DNA of 64,000 nucleotides from NCBI GenBank assembly GCA_023443625.1, contig JAEZTQ010000093.1, forward strand, positions 277,861 to 341,860, in the 5' to 3' direction. The notes under the pieces were generated by a model. That model saw only the letters and a program-made list of their open reading frames with translations. It had not been told where the DNA came from and made no database searches. This stretch comes from Bacillota bacterium. Lineage in GTDB: Bacteria; Bacillota_A; Clostridia; Lachnospirales; Lachnospiraceae. Of this stretch, positions 54,700 to 63,911 are shown in pieces. Within the stretch, counting starts at the first letter, position 1, and every line of letters starts with the position of its first letter. A program made the position numbers and the translations under genes.

Positions 54700-55449
54700 C
54701 TATATCGTAAATATTTCAGGTTCCCCTTTTGTAATAAGTATTGTGTTCTCATAATGTGCGGAAAGCTCTCCATCTGCCGTTACCACTGTCCAGTCATCAT
54801 CTTCCCAGTACACATCATATCTGCCAGCATTGATCATTGGCTCAATCGCCAGTGTCATACCAGCTTCCAGCTTAGGTCCTCTGCGCTTTTGCTTGAAGTT
54901 TGGAATCTGCGGCTCTTCGTGAAGGTTTCTTCCAATTCCATGCCCTACCAAATCCCTAACTACAGAATAACCAAAAGACTCCACGTAGGTTTGGATTGCT
55001 TCAGAAATCTCATGTAGATGATGACCTTCCTTCGCAAACTTGATTCCTTCAAAAAAGCTTTGTTTCGTAACATCAATCAGCTGCTGTGCTTCCTTTGAGA
55101 TCTGACCAACTGCTACTGTTCTGGCAGCGTCAGAATGGAAGCCCTGGTAGATTACTCCGCAGTCCAGGCTTACAATATCACCCTCGCGCAAAATGCGCTT
55201 TTTATTTGGTATTCCATGAACTACTTCATCATTTACAGATACGCATACGGATGCCGGATAACCATTATAATTAAGAAAGGAAGGGATGCAGTTATATCTT
55301 TTTATGATTTCAGCACATTTCTTATCAATATCCAGAGTCGAAATTCCTGGTTGAATCATTTCTTGCAGTTCCTCATGTATTCTTGCTAATATCCTTCCGG
55401 ACTCACGCATTAGTTCAATTTCTTTCTCTGATTTTATGCTTATAGGCAT
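54700..55449 (-). CDS. map: Methionine aminopeptidase, type I
   Basis: 249 residues. Metal ligands visible in order: VSLDCGVIYQGFHSDAART (two Asp), GHGIGRNLHEEPQ (His), TLAIEPMI (Glu) and ENTILITKGEPEI (Glu). Removes N-terminal Met from new proteins. ATG 55449, with AAGGAAGAGGGG upstream. Usual place between adk and infA. Confidence 0.97.
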   Translation of the reverse strand: MPISIKSEKEIELMRESGRILARIHEELQEMIQPGISTLDIDKKCAEIIKRYNCIPSFLNYNGYPASVCVSVNDEVVHGIPNKKRILREGDIVSLDCGVIYQGFHSDAARTVAVGQISKEAQQLIDVTKQSFFEGIKFAKEGHHLHEISEAIQTYVESFGYSVVRDLVGHGIGRNLHEEPQIPNFKQKRRGPKLEAGMTLAIEPMINAGRYDVYWEDDDWTVVTADGELSAHYENTILITKGEPEIFTI

Positions 55450-55499
55450 GTGCCCCTCTTCCTTTCTAATCCATTAATGTCTGTGTATATATTCGATTC

Positions 55500-55742
55500 A
55501 TTATACGAACCTAATATGTTTCTGTTTCTTGTTGTATGTTAAAATGCATTACAATTCACACAAAATGACATTCCAGCATAGGTCGCGGAGTGCAGAATGT
55601 AAAGTGCTCTGAGTTTCACACTAACGGACATTTGACCTTTAGGTCGCAGGGTTCCGGATGTGAAGTACTCTGCATTTCACACTAACGGTCATTCGACCTT
55701 TAGGTCGCTCAATGCCGGATGTGAAATGTTCTACATTTCACA
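55500..55742. repeat. 61-bp tandem repeat array C (adk-map spacer)
   Basis: Units at 55621-55681 and 55682-55742 are clear; 55560-55620 and about 55500-55559 are diverged. Unit 55682-55742 has both hairpins perfect (CGACC/GGTCG; TGTGAAATGT-TCT-ACATTTCACA). The next unit boundary, CTA, coincides with the adk stop codon at 55743. Confidence 0.85.
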
Positions 55743-56387
55743 CTATTTCTCGATGATACTAATAATATCTTCTAATACAGCCTCAGGACTCTTGGTTCCA
55801 TCCACTGTTTTTAAGATTCCCTTCCCCTGATAATAATCAATCAGAGGCTGAGTTTGATCATGATATACCTTCAAACGGTTCTGAACTGTTTCCGGCTTAT
55901 CATCCTCACGTAAAATGAGTTCTCCGCCGCAGGTATCACAGATTCCTTCTGTCTTTGGAGGTATCGTAACAAGATGATATGTGCCACCGCAGCCAACGCA
56001 TGCTCTTCTTCCGGACATACGATTGATAATGTTCTCATCCGGTACATCAACATCAATTGCATATTCCATCGCATCATTGTTTTTTGCAAGTGCGTCATCC
56101 AGTGCCTTTGCCTGAGGAATTGTTCTAGGAAAACCATCTAAAACATAACCATTCTGGCAGTCTGCCTCCTGGAAACGATCCATAATTAAATCAACAACTA
56201 ATTCATCCGGAACAAGTAATCCCTGATCCATGAAAACCTTTGCCTTCTTACCAAGCTCGGTTCCATTTTTTATATTTGCACGAAAGATATCCCCTGTAGA
56301 AATGTGCGGAATACCATATTTTGAAGCAATTTTCTTTGCCTGTGTTCCTTTTCCTGCACCAGGTGCTCCTAACATAATAATCTTCAT
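55743..56387 (-). CDS. adk: Adenylate kinase, zinc-binding long form
   Basis: 214 residues from ATG 56387. P-loop [13 protein letters not shown]-binding DGFPRT, and a LID with four cysteines (CVGCGGTYH...CDTCGGE) that bind zinc, as in Gram-positive enzymes. Interconverts ATP, ADP and AMP. Frame extension upstream to 56558 rejected. Confidence 0.97.
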   Translation of the reverse strand: MKIIMLGAPGAGKGTQAKKIASKYGIPHISTGDIFRANIKNGTELGKKAKVFMDQGLLVPDELVVDLIMDRFQEADCQNGYVLDGFPRTIPQAKALDDALAKNNDAMEYAIDVDVPDENIINRMSGRRACVGCGGTYHLVTIPPKTEGICDTCGGELILREDDKPETVQNRLKVYHDQTQPLIDYYQGKGILKTVDGTKSPEAVLEDIISIIEK

Positions 56388-56415
56388 ACATACTCTCCAT
56401 TCTGCAACATACTTA

Positions 56416-56528
56416 CGAATTTGTGGAACAAATTCGCAGTGCAAAAAATGTGCCACGGCACATAAGAAGTTATTAGGTATCGTCCTTTGATACCTTAGAA
56501 CTTCGATTGGCTCGCATATCTTTGCGAG
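56416..56528. repeat. Four perfect or near-perfect hairpins in the secY-adk spacer
   Basis: CGAATTTG/CAAATTCG (56416-56436), ATGTGC/GCACAT (56448-56463), AGGTATC/GATACCT with flanking AAGTT/AACTT (56467-56503), CTCGCA/TGCGAG (56511-56528), all within 113 nt of the 247-nt spacer. Confidence 0.7.
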
Positions 56529-56634
56529 ACTATTTGCACTACCTCCGTTTAATCGCAATATCCCGCTGCAAAGAAACAGAATGGATGTCGTAAATACTCA
56601 GACATCCGCTTCTGCACCTTACAACGGAATGTTA

Positions 56635-57957
56635 TTAGTCGTTCAAGAATCCTTTGTAGTGACGAACCAGCAACTGGGATTCAATCTGCTTGATTGTTTC
56701 AATTACTACACCTACGATAATGATCATGGATGTACCGCCGAAGCTGAAGTTTGCATTAAACACACCTGAGAATACAATAGGAATGATACAAACAATCGTA
56801 AGGCCGATAGCACCGATAAAAATTATGTTGTTCAGAACCTTTGTTAAGTAATCTGTAGTAGGTTTACCAGGACGAATACCTGGAATAAAACCACCCTGTT
56901 TCTTCATATTATTTGATACTTCAATTGGATTAAAGGTAATTGAAGTATAGAAATATGCGAAGAAGATGGTTAATACGATATAGATTAAAACACCGATGGT
57001 ATACTGGAAATCTCCAAAGCTCTTAGTTACAAACCAGCTGTTCTGATCCAATACCTTTAATAATTTTGGTATAAAGGTAGTTCTTGCAGGTTGAACACCG
57101 AAGAAGGATGCAATAACAATTGGGAATGACATTAATGAGTTAGCGAAGATAACAGGAATAACGCCTGCGGTATTCACTTTCAGAGGAATATGAGAGGTTT
57201 GTCCACCAATCATTTTTCTTCCTTGTACTTTTTTAGCATATGTTACTGGGATCTTTCTTTCTGCATTCTGTAACAGAATAACAAAAATAATCGTACCTAC
57301 AGTAACTAAGATAATAATCAAAGCTGCAAGAATTGCTTGTACCACTGCCTGCCCTTGAATATAGGTCTGGAATAGATTAATGAAGTCACTTGGCATTCTG
57401 GAGATAATATTAACCGCTAAGATTACGGAAATACCATTACCAACACCATTTTGTGTAATTCTTTCACCAATCCACATCAGGAACGTAGAACCTGCAGTAA
57501 AGGACGCAATGATTACAATTAAGTTTGTAAATGTTAATCCACCTTCTAAAGCACCTGAACCACCAAATCCGATTGCATAAGCTGCAGATTCGATGACAGC
57601 TAATCCAACGGTTAAATATCTGGTAAGCTCGTTTAATTTCTTTCTTCCATCTTCACCTTCTTTTTGCATTTCCTCTAATTTAGGAATTGCAATTGTAAGA
57701 AGCTGAATGATAATGGAAGCAGAAATATAAGGAGTAATACTTAACGCGAAAATTGACATTTTCGAAAAGGAACCACCAGTAATACTGTTAAAGAAACCCA
57801 ATGCATCTGAGTTAAAAATCTGATTGGTGTAATCTCTGCTGATTGCCGGAGCAGGCAGCAGAGTACCAATTCTTACAACTGCAAGAGCGATAAGAGTGTA
57901 AATTAATCTATTTCTAATATCCTTAACTTTAAAAGCATTTCGCAGTGTTTTGAACAT
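56635..57957 (-). CDS. secY: Protein translocase subunit SecY
   Basis: 440 residues, ten membrane segments; conserved GQTSHIPLKVNTAGVIPVIFA, IGERITQNGVGNGISVI and the C-terminal FGGTSMIIIVGVVIETIKQIESQL. Channel of the general secretion pathway. Start overlaps the rplO stop by one base (TAATG). Confidence 0.98.
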   Translation of the reverse strand: MFKTLRNAFKVKDIRNRLIYTLIALAVVRIGTLLPAPAISRDYTNQIFNSDALGFFNSITGGSFSKMSIFALSITPYISASIIIQLLTIAIPKLEEMQKEGEDGRKKLNELTRYLTVGLAVIESAAYAIGFGGSGALEGGLTFTNLIVIIASFTAGSTFLMWIGERITQNGVGNGISVILAVNIISRMPSDFINLFQTYIQGQAVVQAILAALIIILVTVGTIIFVILLQNAERKIPVTYAKKVQGRKMIGGQTSHIPLKVNTAGVIPVIFANSLMSFPIVIASFFGVQPARTTFIPKLLKVLDQNSWFVTKSFGDFQYTIGVLIYIVLTIFFAYFYTSITFNPIEVSNNMKKQGGFIPGIRPGKPTTDYLTKVLNNIIFIGAIGLTIVCIIPIVFSGVFNANFSFGGTSMIIIVGVVIETIKQIESQLLVRHYKGFLND

Positions 57958-58397
57958 TATACCACCTCAGCATTTCCACCAAGAGCTTGTATTTTTTCTA
58001 CAGCACTTGCGCTAAAAGCATTAACCTTTACATCAAGCTTTTTTGTTAATTCGCCGTGACCAAGAATTTTAACGCCATCTCTAGGATTTTTGATAATTCC
58101 TGCTTCTATTAATGAATCAACTGTTACTGTAGTGCTTTCATCAAATCTATTTAATACGTCTACGTTAATTGCAACGATTTCTTTAGTGTTTCTATTGGTG
58201 AAACCACGCTTAGGAATTCTTCTGTATAAAGGCATCTGACCGCCTTCGAATCCCGTTCTGGGAGCTCCGGAACGAGCCTTTTGGCCTTTATGACCTTTAC
58301 CAGCTGTCTTGCCGTTACCTGAACCATGACCACGGCCTCTTCTGAAATTATCACTCTGCTTAGAACCACAAGCTGGGCTTAAATCTGATAAATTCAT
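57957..58397 (-). CDS. rplO: 50S ribosomal protein L15
   Basis: 146 residues from ATG 58397 ([12 protein letters not shown]), 6 nt behind GGAGGTG; the upstream GTG at 58406 is too close to that site. Glycine-rich [23 protein letters not shown] and [18 protein letters not shown] are diagnostic. Confidence 0.97.
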   Translation of the reverse strand: MNLSDLSPACGSKQSDNFRRGRGHGSGNGKTAGKGHKGQKARSGAPRTGFEGGQMPLYRRIPKRGFTNRNTKEIVAINVDVLNRFDESTTVTVDSLIEAGIIKNPRDGVKILGHGELTKKLDVKVNAFSASAVEKIQALGGNAEVV

Positions 58398-58422
58398 GTC
58401 GTGCACCTCCTTCTTTATGCAA

Positions 58423-58605
58423 TTATATTTCTTCTACCTTAACTAAGTGTCTTACCTGATCGAGCATTCCTCTAACAGCAGCATTGTCCGGAAATTCTTT
58501 CACATTATTAGGTCTTTTGAAACCCAATGCTTCAACAGTTGCTCTGTGCTTTGGAATAGCGCCGATTGTGGATTTGACTAATGTTACTTTTAATTTACCT
58601 GCCAT
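58423..58605 (-). CDS. rpmD: 50S ribosomal protein L30
   Basis: 60 residues; [24 protein letters not shown] matches the family. Between rpsE and rplO. Confidence 0.97.
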   Translation of the reverse strand: MAGKLKVTLVKSTIGAIPKHRATVEALGFKRPNNVKEFPDNAAVRGMLDQVRHLVKVEEI

Positions 58606-58658
58606 AATTAGCCTCCATTCAAATGATACCTGATATATGGCATCATCACAAATTTGCT

Positions 58659-58686
58659 ATGCGAATTGTGCTTTTACAATTCGCAT
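58659..58686. repeat. Perfect 11-bp hairpin in the rpsE-rpmD spacer
   Basis: ATGCGAATTGT (58659-58669) / ACAATTCGCAT (58676-58686), loop GCTTTT, 12 nt after the rpsE stop. No T-run; likely an mRNA processing or stabilising structure. Confidence 0.7.
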
Positions 58687-58697
58687 TTGCCTCTGTA

Positions 58698-59207
58698 TTA
58701 TTTTAATAACTGCTCTACCGGAATACCACGAAGCTTAGCTACTTCTTCAGGAGTCTTTAACTGACTTAACCCTTCAATTGTAGCGAGAACTACGTTCTGC
58801 TTATTGTTAGAACCAAGTGATTTTGTACGGATATTCTTGATGCCTGCAAGCTCAAGAACGTTACGTGCAGGGCCACCAGCGATAACACCAGTACCTTCAG
58901 GAGCACGCTTAAGTAATACGTTTGCGCTGCCGAATTTACCGATATAGTCATGTGGTACGCTGCCATTTTCATCAATAGGGAAGCTGATTAATTTCTTAAT
59001 CGCGTCTTCCTTCCCTTTACGGATTGCTTCCGGAATTTCGGTCGCTTTTCCGAGGCCCGCACCAACGTGTCCGTTCTTGTCACCAACAACAACTAATGCT
59101 GTAAATCTGAAGTTACGACCACCTTTTACAACCTTAGTTACACGCTTGATTGATACTACTTTATCTTCTAACTCCAGTTGACTTGTATCAACGATTGTAC
59201 GTTTCAT
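58698..59207 (-). CDS. rpsE: 30S ribosomal protein S5
   Basis: 169 residues. RNA-binding N-domain ([30 protein letters not shown]) and C-domain ([19 protein letters not shown]). ATG 59207 with GGAGGAAAA. Confidence 0.98.
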   Translation of the reverse strand: MKRTIVDTSQLELEDKVVSIKRVTKVVKGGRNFRFTALVVVGDKNGHVGAGLGKATEIPEAIRKGKEDAIKKLISFPIDENGSVPHDYIGKFGSANVLLKRAPEGTGVIAGGPARNVLELAGIKNIRTKSLGSNNKQNVVLATIEGLSQLKTPEEVAKLRGIPVEQLLK

Positions 59208-59223
59208 GTGTTTTCCTCCTTGC

Positions 59224-59592
59224 TTAGAATTCCAGACCAGCCGCGCGGGCTGCGTCTGCTAACGCTTTGATCTTTCCTTGATATATGAAGCCACCTCTAT
59301 CAAAGACAACAGCCTTAATACCCTTATCCAATGCTTTCTTTGCGATAACAGTTCCTAAGTATGCTGCTGCTGCTACGTCATTGGTCTTCTGAAGCTCAGC
59401 CTTAACATCTTTTTCAAGTGTGGATGCTGCAACTAAAGTCATACCAACTGTATCATCAATTACTTGAACGTACATATGGTTGTTACTTCTAAATACAGCT
59501 AAACGCGGTCTCTCAGGAGTACCTGTGAAACGATTACGTAATTTTTTGTGCTTCTTAACACGATTTTCGGATCTTGATTGTTTACTAACCAT
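59224..59592 (-). CDS. rplR: 50S ribosomal protein L18
   Basis: 122 residues; [24 protein letters not shown] and [26 protein letters not shown] are diagnostic of the 5S rRNA-binding L18. Confidence 0.98.
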   Translation of the reverse strand: MVSKQSRSENRVKKHKKLRNRFTGTPERPRLAVFRSNNHMYVQVIDDTVGMTLVAASTLEKDVKAELQKTNDVAAAAYLGTVIAKKALDKGIKAVVFDRGGFIYQGKIKALADAARAAGLEF

Positions 59593-59608
59593 TTATTTCA
59601 CTCCTCCC

Positions 59609-60151
59609 TTATTTCTTACCGGTCTTACCAACCTTGCGTCTGATAACTTCATCAGAATACTTAATACCTTTGCCCTTATAAGGCTCTGGTGCTCTTTTAG
59701 CTCTGATTTCAGCGGCATATTGGCCAACCTTTTCTTTATCGATACCTTTTACAATAATCTTGTTCTGACCTTCCATTGTAGACTCAATGCCTTCTGGATC
59801 AGTCATAATAACAGGATGGGAGTAACCTAATGTTAAAGTTAAGTCTTTACCAGCTTTTGCTGCTCTGTAACCAACACCGTTGATTTCAAGAGTTTTGGAG
59901 TAACCTTCTGTAACACCAACTACCATGTTAGAGATTAAGGTTCTTGTTAAACCATGTAAAGATTTCATTTTCTTTAAGTCATTTGGTCTTGTAACTACGA
60001 TTTCGGTACCCTCAACTTTGATCTGCATCTCAGCTGGTAATACTCTCTCTAAAGTTCCCTTGGAACCTTTAACGGTAACTTTATTATTTTCTGCTATATC
60101 TACAGTAACGCCTGCAGGAATAGCGATAGGCATTCTTCCTATACGTGACAT
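59609..60151 (-). CDS. rplF: 50S ribosomal protein L6
   Basis: 180 residues from ATG 60151 ([17 protein letters not shown]) with GGAGGTG. Both L6 repeats are visible; the C-terminal [22 protein letters not shown] is conserved. The extension to 60184 is rejected. Confidence 0.98.
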   Translation of the reverse strand: MSRIGRMPIAIPAGVTVDIAENNKVTVKGSKGTLERVLPAEMQIKVEGTEIVVTRPNDLKKMKSLHGLTRTLISNMVVGVTEGYSKTLEINGVGYRAAKAGKDLTLTLGYSHPVIMTDPEGIESTMEGQNKIIVKGIDKEKVGQYAAEIRAKRAPEPYKGKGIKYSDEVIRRKVGKTGKK

Positions 60152-60229
60152 GCCCGCACCTCCTATGATTTTTAGGGGACTCATAAAATTATCTTCTACT
60201 TCGTCCTTACTTCCTTCGGAAACAATATC

Positions 60230-60247
60230 ATCCCGTTAAGCCGGGAT
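60230..60247. repeat. Hairpin in the rpsH-rplF spacer
   Basis: ATCCCG (60230-60235) / CGGGAT (60242-60247), flanked by ATAT on both sides, within a 138-nt spacer. Confidence 0.55.
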
Positions 60248-60289
60248 AATATCTCCGAGTTTACAAAAGTATATAATGGTGTTGCTTTC

Positions 60290-60691
60290 TTACCAGATAA
60301 ATGCGAGCACTTCGCCGCCTACGTTTAATTCTCTGGCAGCTCTATCAGTGATAACACCTTTATTTGTTGAAATAATTGCAACGCCTAATCCTCCAAGAAC
60401 CTTAGGCAAGTTGTCTTTGTTTGCATATACACGAAGACCTGGCTTGGAAATTCTCTTAAGACCTGTAATGATCTTAACGTTTTTATCTTTACCATATTTT
60501 AAAGTGATATGGATAGTTTTGAAGCTTTCTACTTCCTCGATTTCATACTTCTTGATATAACCTTCCTTCAAGAGGATGTCGGCAATAGCAATTTTCATCT
60601 TAGAAGCAGGTACATCTACTGTATCATGTTTTGCAGTATTCGCATTACGAATTCTTGTAAGCATATCTGCAATAGGATCGCTCATTGTCAT
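60290..60691 (-). CDS. rpsH: 30S ribosomal protein S8
   Basis: 133 residues: [15 protein letters not shown] at the start and [26 protein letters not shown] at the end. ATG 60691, 9 nt behind GGAGG; ATG 60685 is the alternative. Confidence 0.98.
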   Translation of the reverse strand: MTMSDPIADMLTRIRNANTAKHDTVDVPASKMKIAIADILLKEGYIKKYEIEEVESFKTIHITLKYGKDKNVKIITGLKRISKPGLRVYANKDNLPKVLGGLGVAIISTNKGVITDRAARELNVGGEVLAFIW

Positions 60692-60717
60692 TTTCAGTTG
60701 CCTCCTTTCTTTAAATC

Positions 60718-60903
60718 TTACCAGCTAGCTTTCTTAACGCCTGGTATCTGTCCTTTGTACGCTAACTCACGAAAACAAATTCTGCAGATTCCGTATTTTC
60801 TTAAATATGCATGTGGACGGCCACAAATTCTGCAACGATTATATTCTCTAGTAGAGAATTTCTGTGTACGTTGTTGCTTTACTTTCATTGACGTTTTAGC
60901 CAT
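60718..60903 (-). CDS. rpsZ: 30S ribosomal protein S14, zinc-binding (type Z)
   Basis: 61 residues with the four-cysteine zinc site ([20 protein letters not shown]), the short C+ form. A zinc-free paralogue elsewhere is possible. Confidence 0.97.
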   Translation of the reverse strand: MAKTSMKVKQQRTQKFSTREYNRCRICGRPHAYLRKYGICRICFRELAYKGQIPGVKKASW

Positions 60904-60916
60904 GGAAATTCCTCCT

Positions 60917-61456
60917 CTACTTTCTAAACGGCATACCGAATTGTGTTAACAGTTCACGTGCCTCTTCATCAGTCTTAGCAGTGGTAACGAAGATGATATC
61001 CATACCTCTTACCTTATCTACCTTGTCATATTCGATTTCAGGGAAGATCAACTGCTCCTTAATACCAAGAGCGTAATTTCCTCTGCCGTCAAATGCATTA
61101 GGGTTAACACCTCTAAAGTCACGTACTCGAGGTAATGCTAAGTTGATTAAACGATCAGCAAACTCATACATCTTCTCGCCTCTAAGTGTTACCTTGCATC
61201 CAATTGCCATGCCTTCTCTGAGTTTAAAGTTAGCAACGGATTTCTTTGCCTTCGTAGTAACAACCTTCTGACCAGCGATAATCTCGAGATCCTTAACAGC
61301 TGTTTCTAATACCTTAGCGTTATCCTTAGCTTCACCAACACCCATGTTGATAACGATTTTATCTAATTTCGGCACTTCCATAACGTTCTTATACTCGAAC
61401 TTCTTTGTCATGCCGGCTACAACATCATTATTATAAAAATCTTTTAATCTAGCCAA
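60917..61456 (-). CDS. rplE: 50S ribosomal protein L5
   Basis: 179 residues; [14 protein letters not shown] and [27 protein letters not shown] are diagnostic. Binds 5S rRNA with L18. Confidence 0.98.
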   Translation of the reverse strand: MARLKDFYNNDVVAGMTKKFEYKNVMEVPKLDKIVINMGVGEAKDNAKVLETAVKDLEIIAGQKVVTTKAKKSVANFKLREGMAIGCKVTLRGEKMYEFADRLINLALPRVRDFRGVNPNAFDGRGNYALGIKEQLIFPEIEYDKVDKVRGMDIIFVTTAKTDEEARELLTQFGMPFRK

Positions 61457-61479
61457 CTTGAATATTCCTCCTCTCTGAA

Positions 61480-61797
61480 TTAATCAATAACATCGCCAGT
61501 TGTCTTTGCAAAACGTACCTTCTTAGGACCCTTCTTAGTCTCGATGGTCTTGAAACCAACTCTAGTAGGTTTGCCCTTGTGAAGCAGCATTACGTTTGAT
61601 GCATCGATTGGGGAATCCTGATGGATAATTCCACCCTTAGGATTCTTCTGGCTTGCTTTGCTGTGCTTGGAAACAGTGTTAACGCCTTCAACGATCACTT
61701 TACCGCCTGCAACCTCGATAACCTTGCCATCCTTGCCTTTATCCTTACCAGTGATCACCTTAACGTGATCATTCTTTTTAATCTTGGTCATAGCCAT
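61480..61797 (-). CDS. rplX: 50S ribosomal protein L24
   Basis: 105 residues with the KOW motif [23 protein letters not shown] 61797 is 7 nt behind GGAGGTG. Confidence 0.97.
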   Translation of the reverse strand: MAMTKIKKNDHVKVITGKDKGKDGKVIEVAGGKVIVEGVNTVSKHSKASQKNPKGGIIHQDSPIDASNVMLLHKGKPTRVGFKTIETKKGPKKVRFAKTTGDVID

Positions 61798-61811
61798 TCG
61801 TCTACACCTCC

Positions 61812-62180
61812 CTATAATACTTCTGGTGCTAGAGAAACAATCTTCATGAACTGTTTCTCTCTCAGTTCTCTAGCTACCGGTCCAAAGATACGAGTTCCCT
61901 TCGGGTTCTTATCTTCTTTAATAATTACGGCAGCATTCTCATCAAATCTAATATAGGAACCGTCTTTACGGCGTGCACCTTTAACAGTACGAACAACAAC
62001 AGCCTTAACAACGTCACCCTTCTTTACAACACCGCCTGGTGTTGCATCTTTAACCGAAGCAACGATGATATCGCCTATATTAGCATATCTTCTGGTTGAT
62101 CCGCCAAGTACTCTGATGCAAAGTAATTCTTTCGCACCGGTATTGTCAGCAACCTTAAGTCTGGTTTCTGTTTGTATCAT
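61812..62180 (-). CDS. rplN: 50S ribosomal protein L14
   Basis: 122 residues from ATG 62180 ([22 protein letters not shown]), exact family length; extension to 62219 rejected. AAAGGAG site. Confidence 0.98.
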   Translation of the reverse strand: MIQTETRLKVADNTGAKELLCIRVLGGSTRRYANIGDIIVASVKDATPGGVVKKGDVVKAVVVRTVKGARRKDGSYIRFDENAAVIIKEDKNPKGTRIFGPVARELREKQFMKIVSLAPEVL

Positions 62181-62205
62181 GATAATACTCCTTTCAGTAT
62201 AATCG

Positions 62206-62272
62206 ACAAGAGGAATCAAGTCAATCGATTCTCTTGTGTTGAATTCTCAGAGCAAAACAAAATCGTTTTGTT
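62206..62272. repeat. Two hairpins in the rpsQ-rplN spacer
   Basis: ACAAGAG (62206-62212) / CTCTTGT (62231-62237) extended by GAATC/GATT, and AACAAAA/TTTTGTT around TCG (62256-62272), in a 113-nt spacer. Confidence 0.6.
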
Positions 62273-62293
62273 GCAAAATTCTTTGAGTCAAGA

Positions 62294-62548
62294 TTATTTC
62301 GCTTTTTCGATAATCTCCACAAGTCTCCATCTCTTATCCTTAGATAAAGGTCTTGTCTCCATTACCTTAACTCTATCTCCGATGTTGCACTCATTGTTCT
62401 CATCATGAGCCTTAAGCTTATAAGTTCTCTTTACGATCTTGCCATAGAGAGGATGCTTAACGTTATCAACAACAGCTACAACAACTGTTTTATCCATCTT
62501 ATCGCTAACTACTTTACCGATACGAACTTTTCTTAAATTTCTTTCCAC
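62294..62548 (-). CDS. rpsQ: 30S ribosomal protein S17
   Basis: 84 residues from a GTG start at 62548 ([20 protein letters not shown]), 7 nt behind GGAAAGGAG. The ATG at 62566 would add six residues and contains the binding site itself, so it is rejected. OB-fold motif [17 protein letters not shown] conserved. Confidence 0.95.
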   Translation of the reverse strand: MERNLRKVRIGKVVSDKMDKTVVVAVVDNVKHPLYGKIVKRTYKLKAHDENNECNIGDRVKVMETRPLSKDKRWRLVEIIEKAK

Positions 62549-62604
62549 AACGATACTCCTTTCCATGATCGAAGGTTACCAACCGGTTAACAATCGACCC
62601 CAAA

Positions 62605-62814
62605 TTATTTAGAAGCCTTAGAAAGTTCAGAGATTACTGTCTGAATTCTTGCAATGTTTTTTCTAACTTCTTTAATTCTGCTTGTATTATCCAACTGGTT
62701 AGTTGCATTCTGGAACCTTAAGTTGAAAAGTTCCTTTTTCGCAGCTACTAATTCTTGATTCAGTTCTGTAGCTGATTTTGCTTTTAATTCTTCTACATAC
62801 TTATTAATTTTCAC
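62605..62814 (-). CDS. rpmC: 50S ribosomal protein L29
   Basis: 69 residues from GTG 62814 (reads as [18 protein letters not shown]), the family-like start; GTG 62823 is the alternative. [27 protein letters not shown] is conserved. Its start overlaps the rplP end, so the two are coupled. Confidence 0.95.
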   Translation of the reverse strand: MKINKYVEELKAKSATELNQELVAAKKELFNLRFQNATNQLDNTSRIKEVRKNIARIQTVISELSKASK

Positions 62815-63241
62815 TGTTTTCACCGCCTTCTAAGTCCGCACGGGATACAATCTTGCATTTAACCGGCAATTTATGCATAGCAAGACGTAATGCTTCTCTT
62901 GCTGTCTCTTCAGCAACACCTGAGATCTCGAACATAACACGACCTGGTTTAACTACAGCTACCCAGTACTCTAAGGAACCTTTACCGGAACCCATTCGAG
63001 TTTCAGCTGGCTTTGTTGTAACAGGTTTGTCAGGGAATATTTTAATGAATACTTTACCGCCACGCTTTGTAAAACGGGTCATAGCGATACGGGCTGCTTC
63101 TATCTGATTTGACTTGATCCAGCATGGTTCCATTGCAACAAGACCAAATTCGCCCTGATTAATGGTTGTACCTCTGCATGGCTTACCAGCCATACTACCG
63201 CGGAATTGCTTACGGCGTTTCACTCTTTTAGGCATTAACAT
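62804..63241 (-). CDS. rplP: 50S ribosomal protein L16
   Basis: 145 residues ([15 protein letters not shown] or from the third codon). [17 protein letters not shown] and [23 protein letters not shown] motifs identify it. ATG overlaps the rpsC stop (TAATG). Confidence 0.97.
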   Translation of the reverse strand: MLMPKRVKRRKQFRGSMAGKPCRGTTINQGEFGLVAMEPCWIKSNQIEAARIAMTRFTKRGGKVFIKIFPDKPVTTKPAETRMGSGKGSLEYWVAVVKPGRVMFEISGVAEETAREALRLAMHKLPVKCKIVSRADLEGGENSEN

Positions 63242-63900
63242 TATTTATCGCTCCCTTCTACTTTTGCTCCTTTAACTGGAAGCACTTCGCCAAGGTAAAT
63301 CCAAACCTTAACACCTGTCTTACCGTATGTGGTAGTTGCCTCAGCAAATCCATAATCGATATCTGCACGTAAGGTCTGCAACGGGATTGTTCCTTCACTA
63401 TAGAATTCTACACGAGCCATATCTGCTCCGCCAAGACGTCCTGCAACAGCAGTCTTAATACCTTTAGCGCCAGATTTCATTGTTCTGGACATAACAGACT
63501 TCATAGCTCTTCTAAATGAAATACGATTCTCAAGCTGAGCAGCAATATTTTCAGCTACTAACTGAGCATTGAGATCAGGTTTTTTAATTTCTTTGATTTC
63601 CAGATTTAACTTCTTATCAGTAAACTTCTGAACTTCAGTCTTTAAATTCTCTATTTCTGCACCTGCTCTACCAATTACTACACCAGGCTTTGAAGTAAAG
63701 ATGATTAACTTCAAACGATCAGATGCTCTTTCAATCTCGATCTTAGAAATTCCTGCACTGTATAATTTCTTCTTAAGGAATTTTCTAATGTTGTAATCTT
63801 CTACGAGATTATCAGCAAAATCCGCTTCAGCGTACCATTTCGAGTCCCAGTCTTTAATAACTCCGACTCTTATGCCATGAGGATTAACCTTTTGTCCCAT
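63241..63900 (-). CDS. rpsC: 30S ribosomal protein S3
   Basis: 219 residues: [26 protein letters not shown] domain with [14 protein letters not shown], and C-terminal [15 protein letters not shown]. Normal length. ATG 63900 with AAGGAGGGC. Confidence 0.98.
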   Translation of the reverse strand: MGQKVNPHGIRVGVIKDWDSKWYAEADFADNLVEDYNIRKFLKKKLYSAGISKIEIERASDRLKLIIFTSKPGVVIGRAGAEIENLKTEVQKFTDKKLNLEIKEIKKPDLNAQLVAENIAAQLENRISFRRAMKSVMSRTMKSGAKGIKTAVAGRLGGADMARVEFYSEGTIPLQTLRADIDYGFAEATTTYGKTGVKVWIYLGEVLPVKGAKVEGSDK

Positions 63901-63911
63901 TATTGCCCTCC

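Noticed and set aside
53402..55017. Plus-strand open frames of 99 and 202 codons (53402-53701, 54409-55017)
   Set aside because: They run through the palindromic repeats and the antisense of map, and have no ribosome-binding site. They are by-products of the repeats.
53311..55742. CRISPR-like array
   Set aside because: Repeats are in short runs, whole 61-bp units are alike, there are no unique spacers of constant length, and no cas genes are present.
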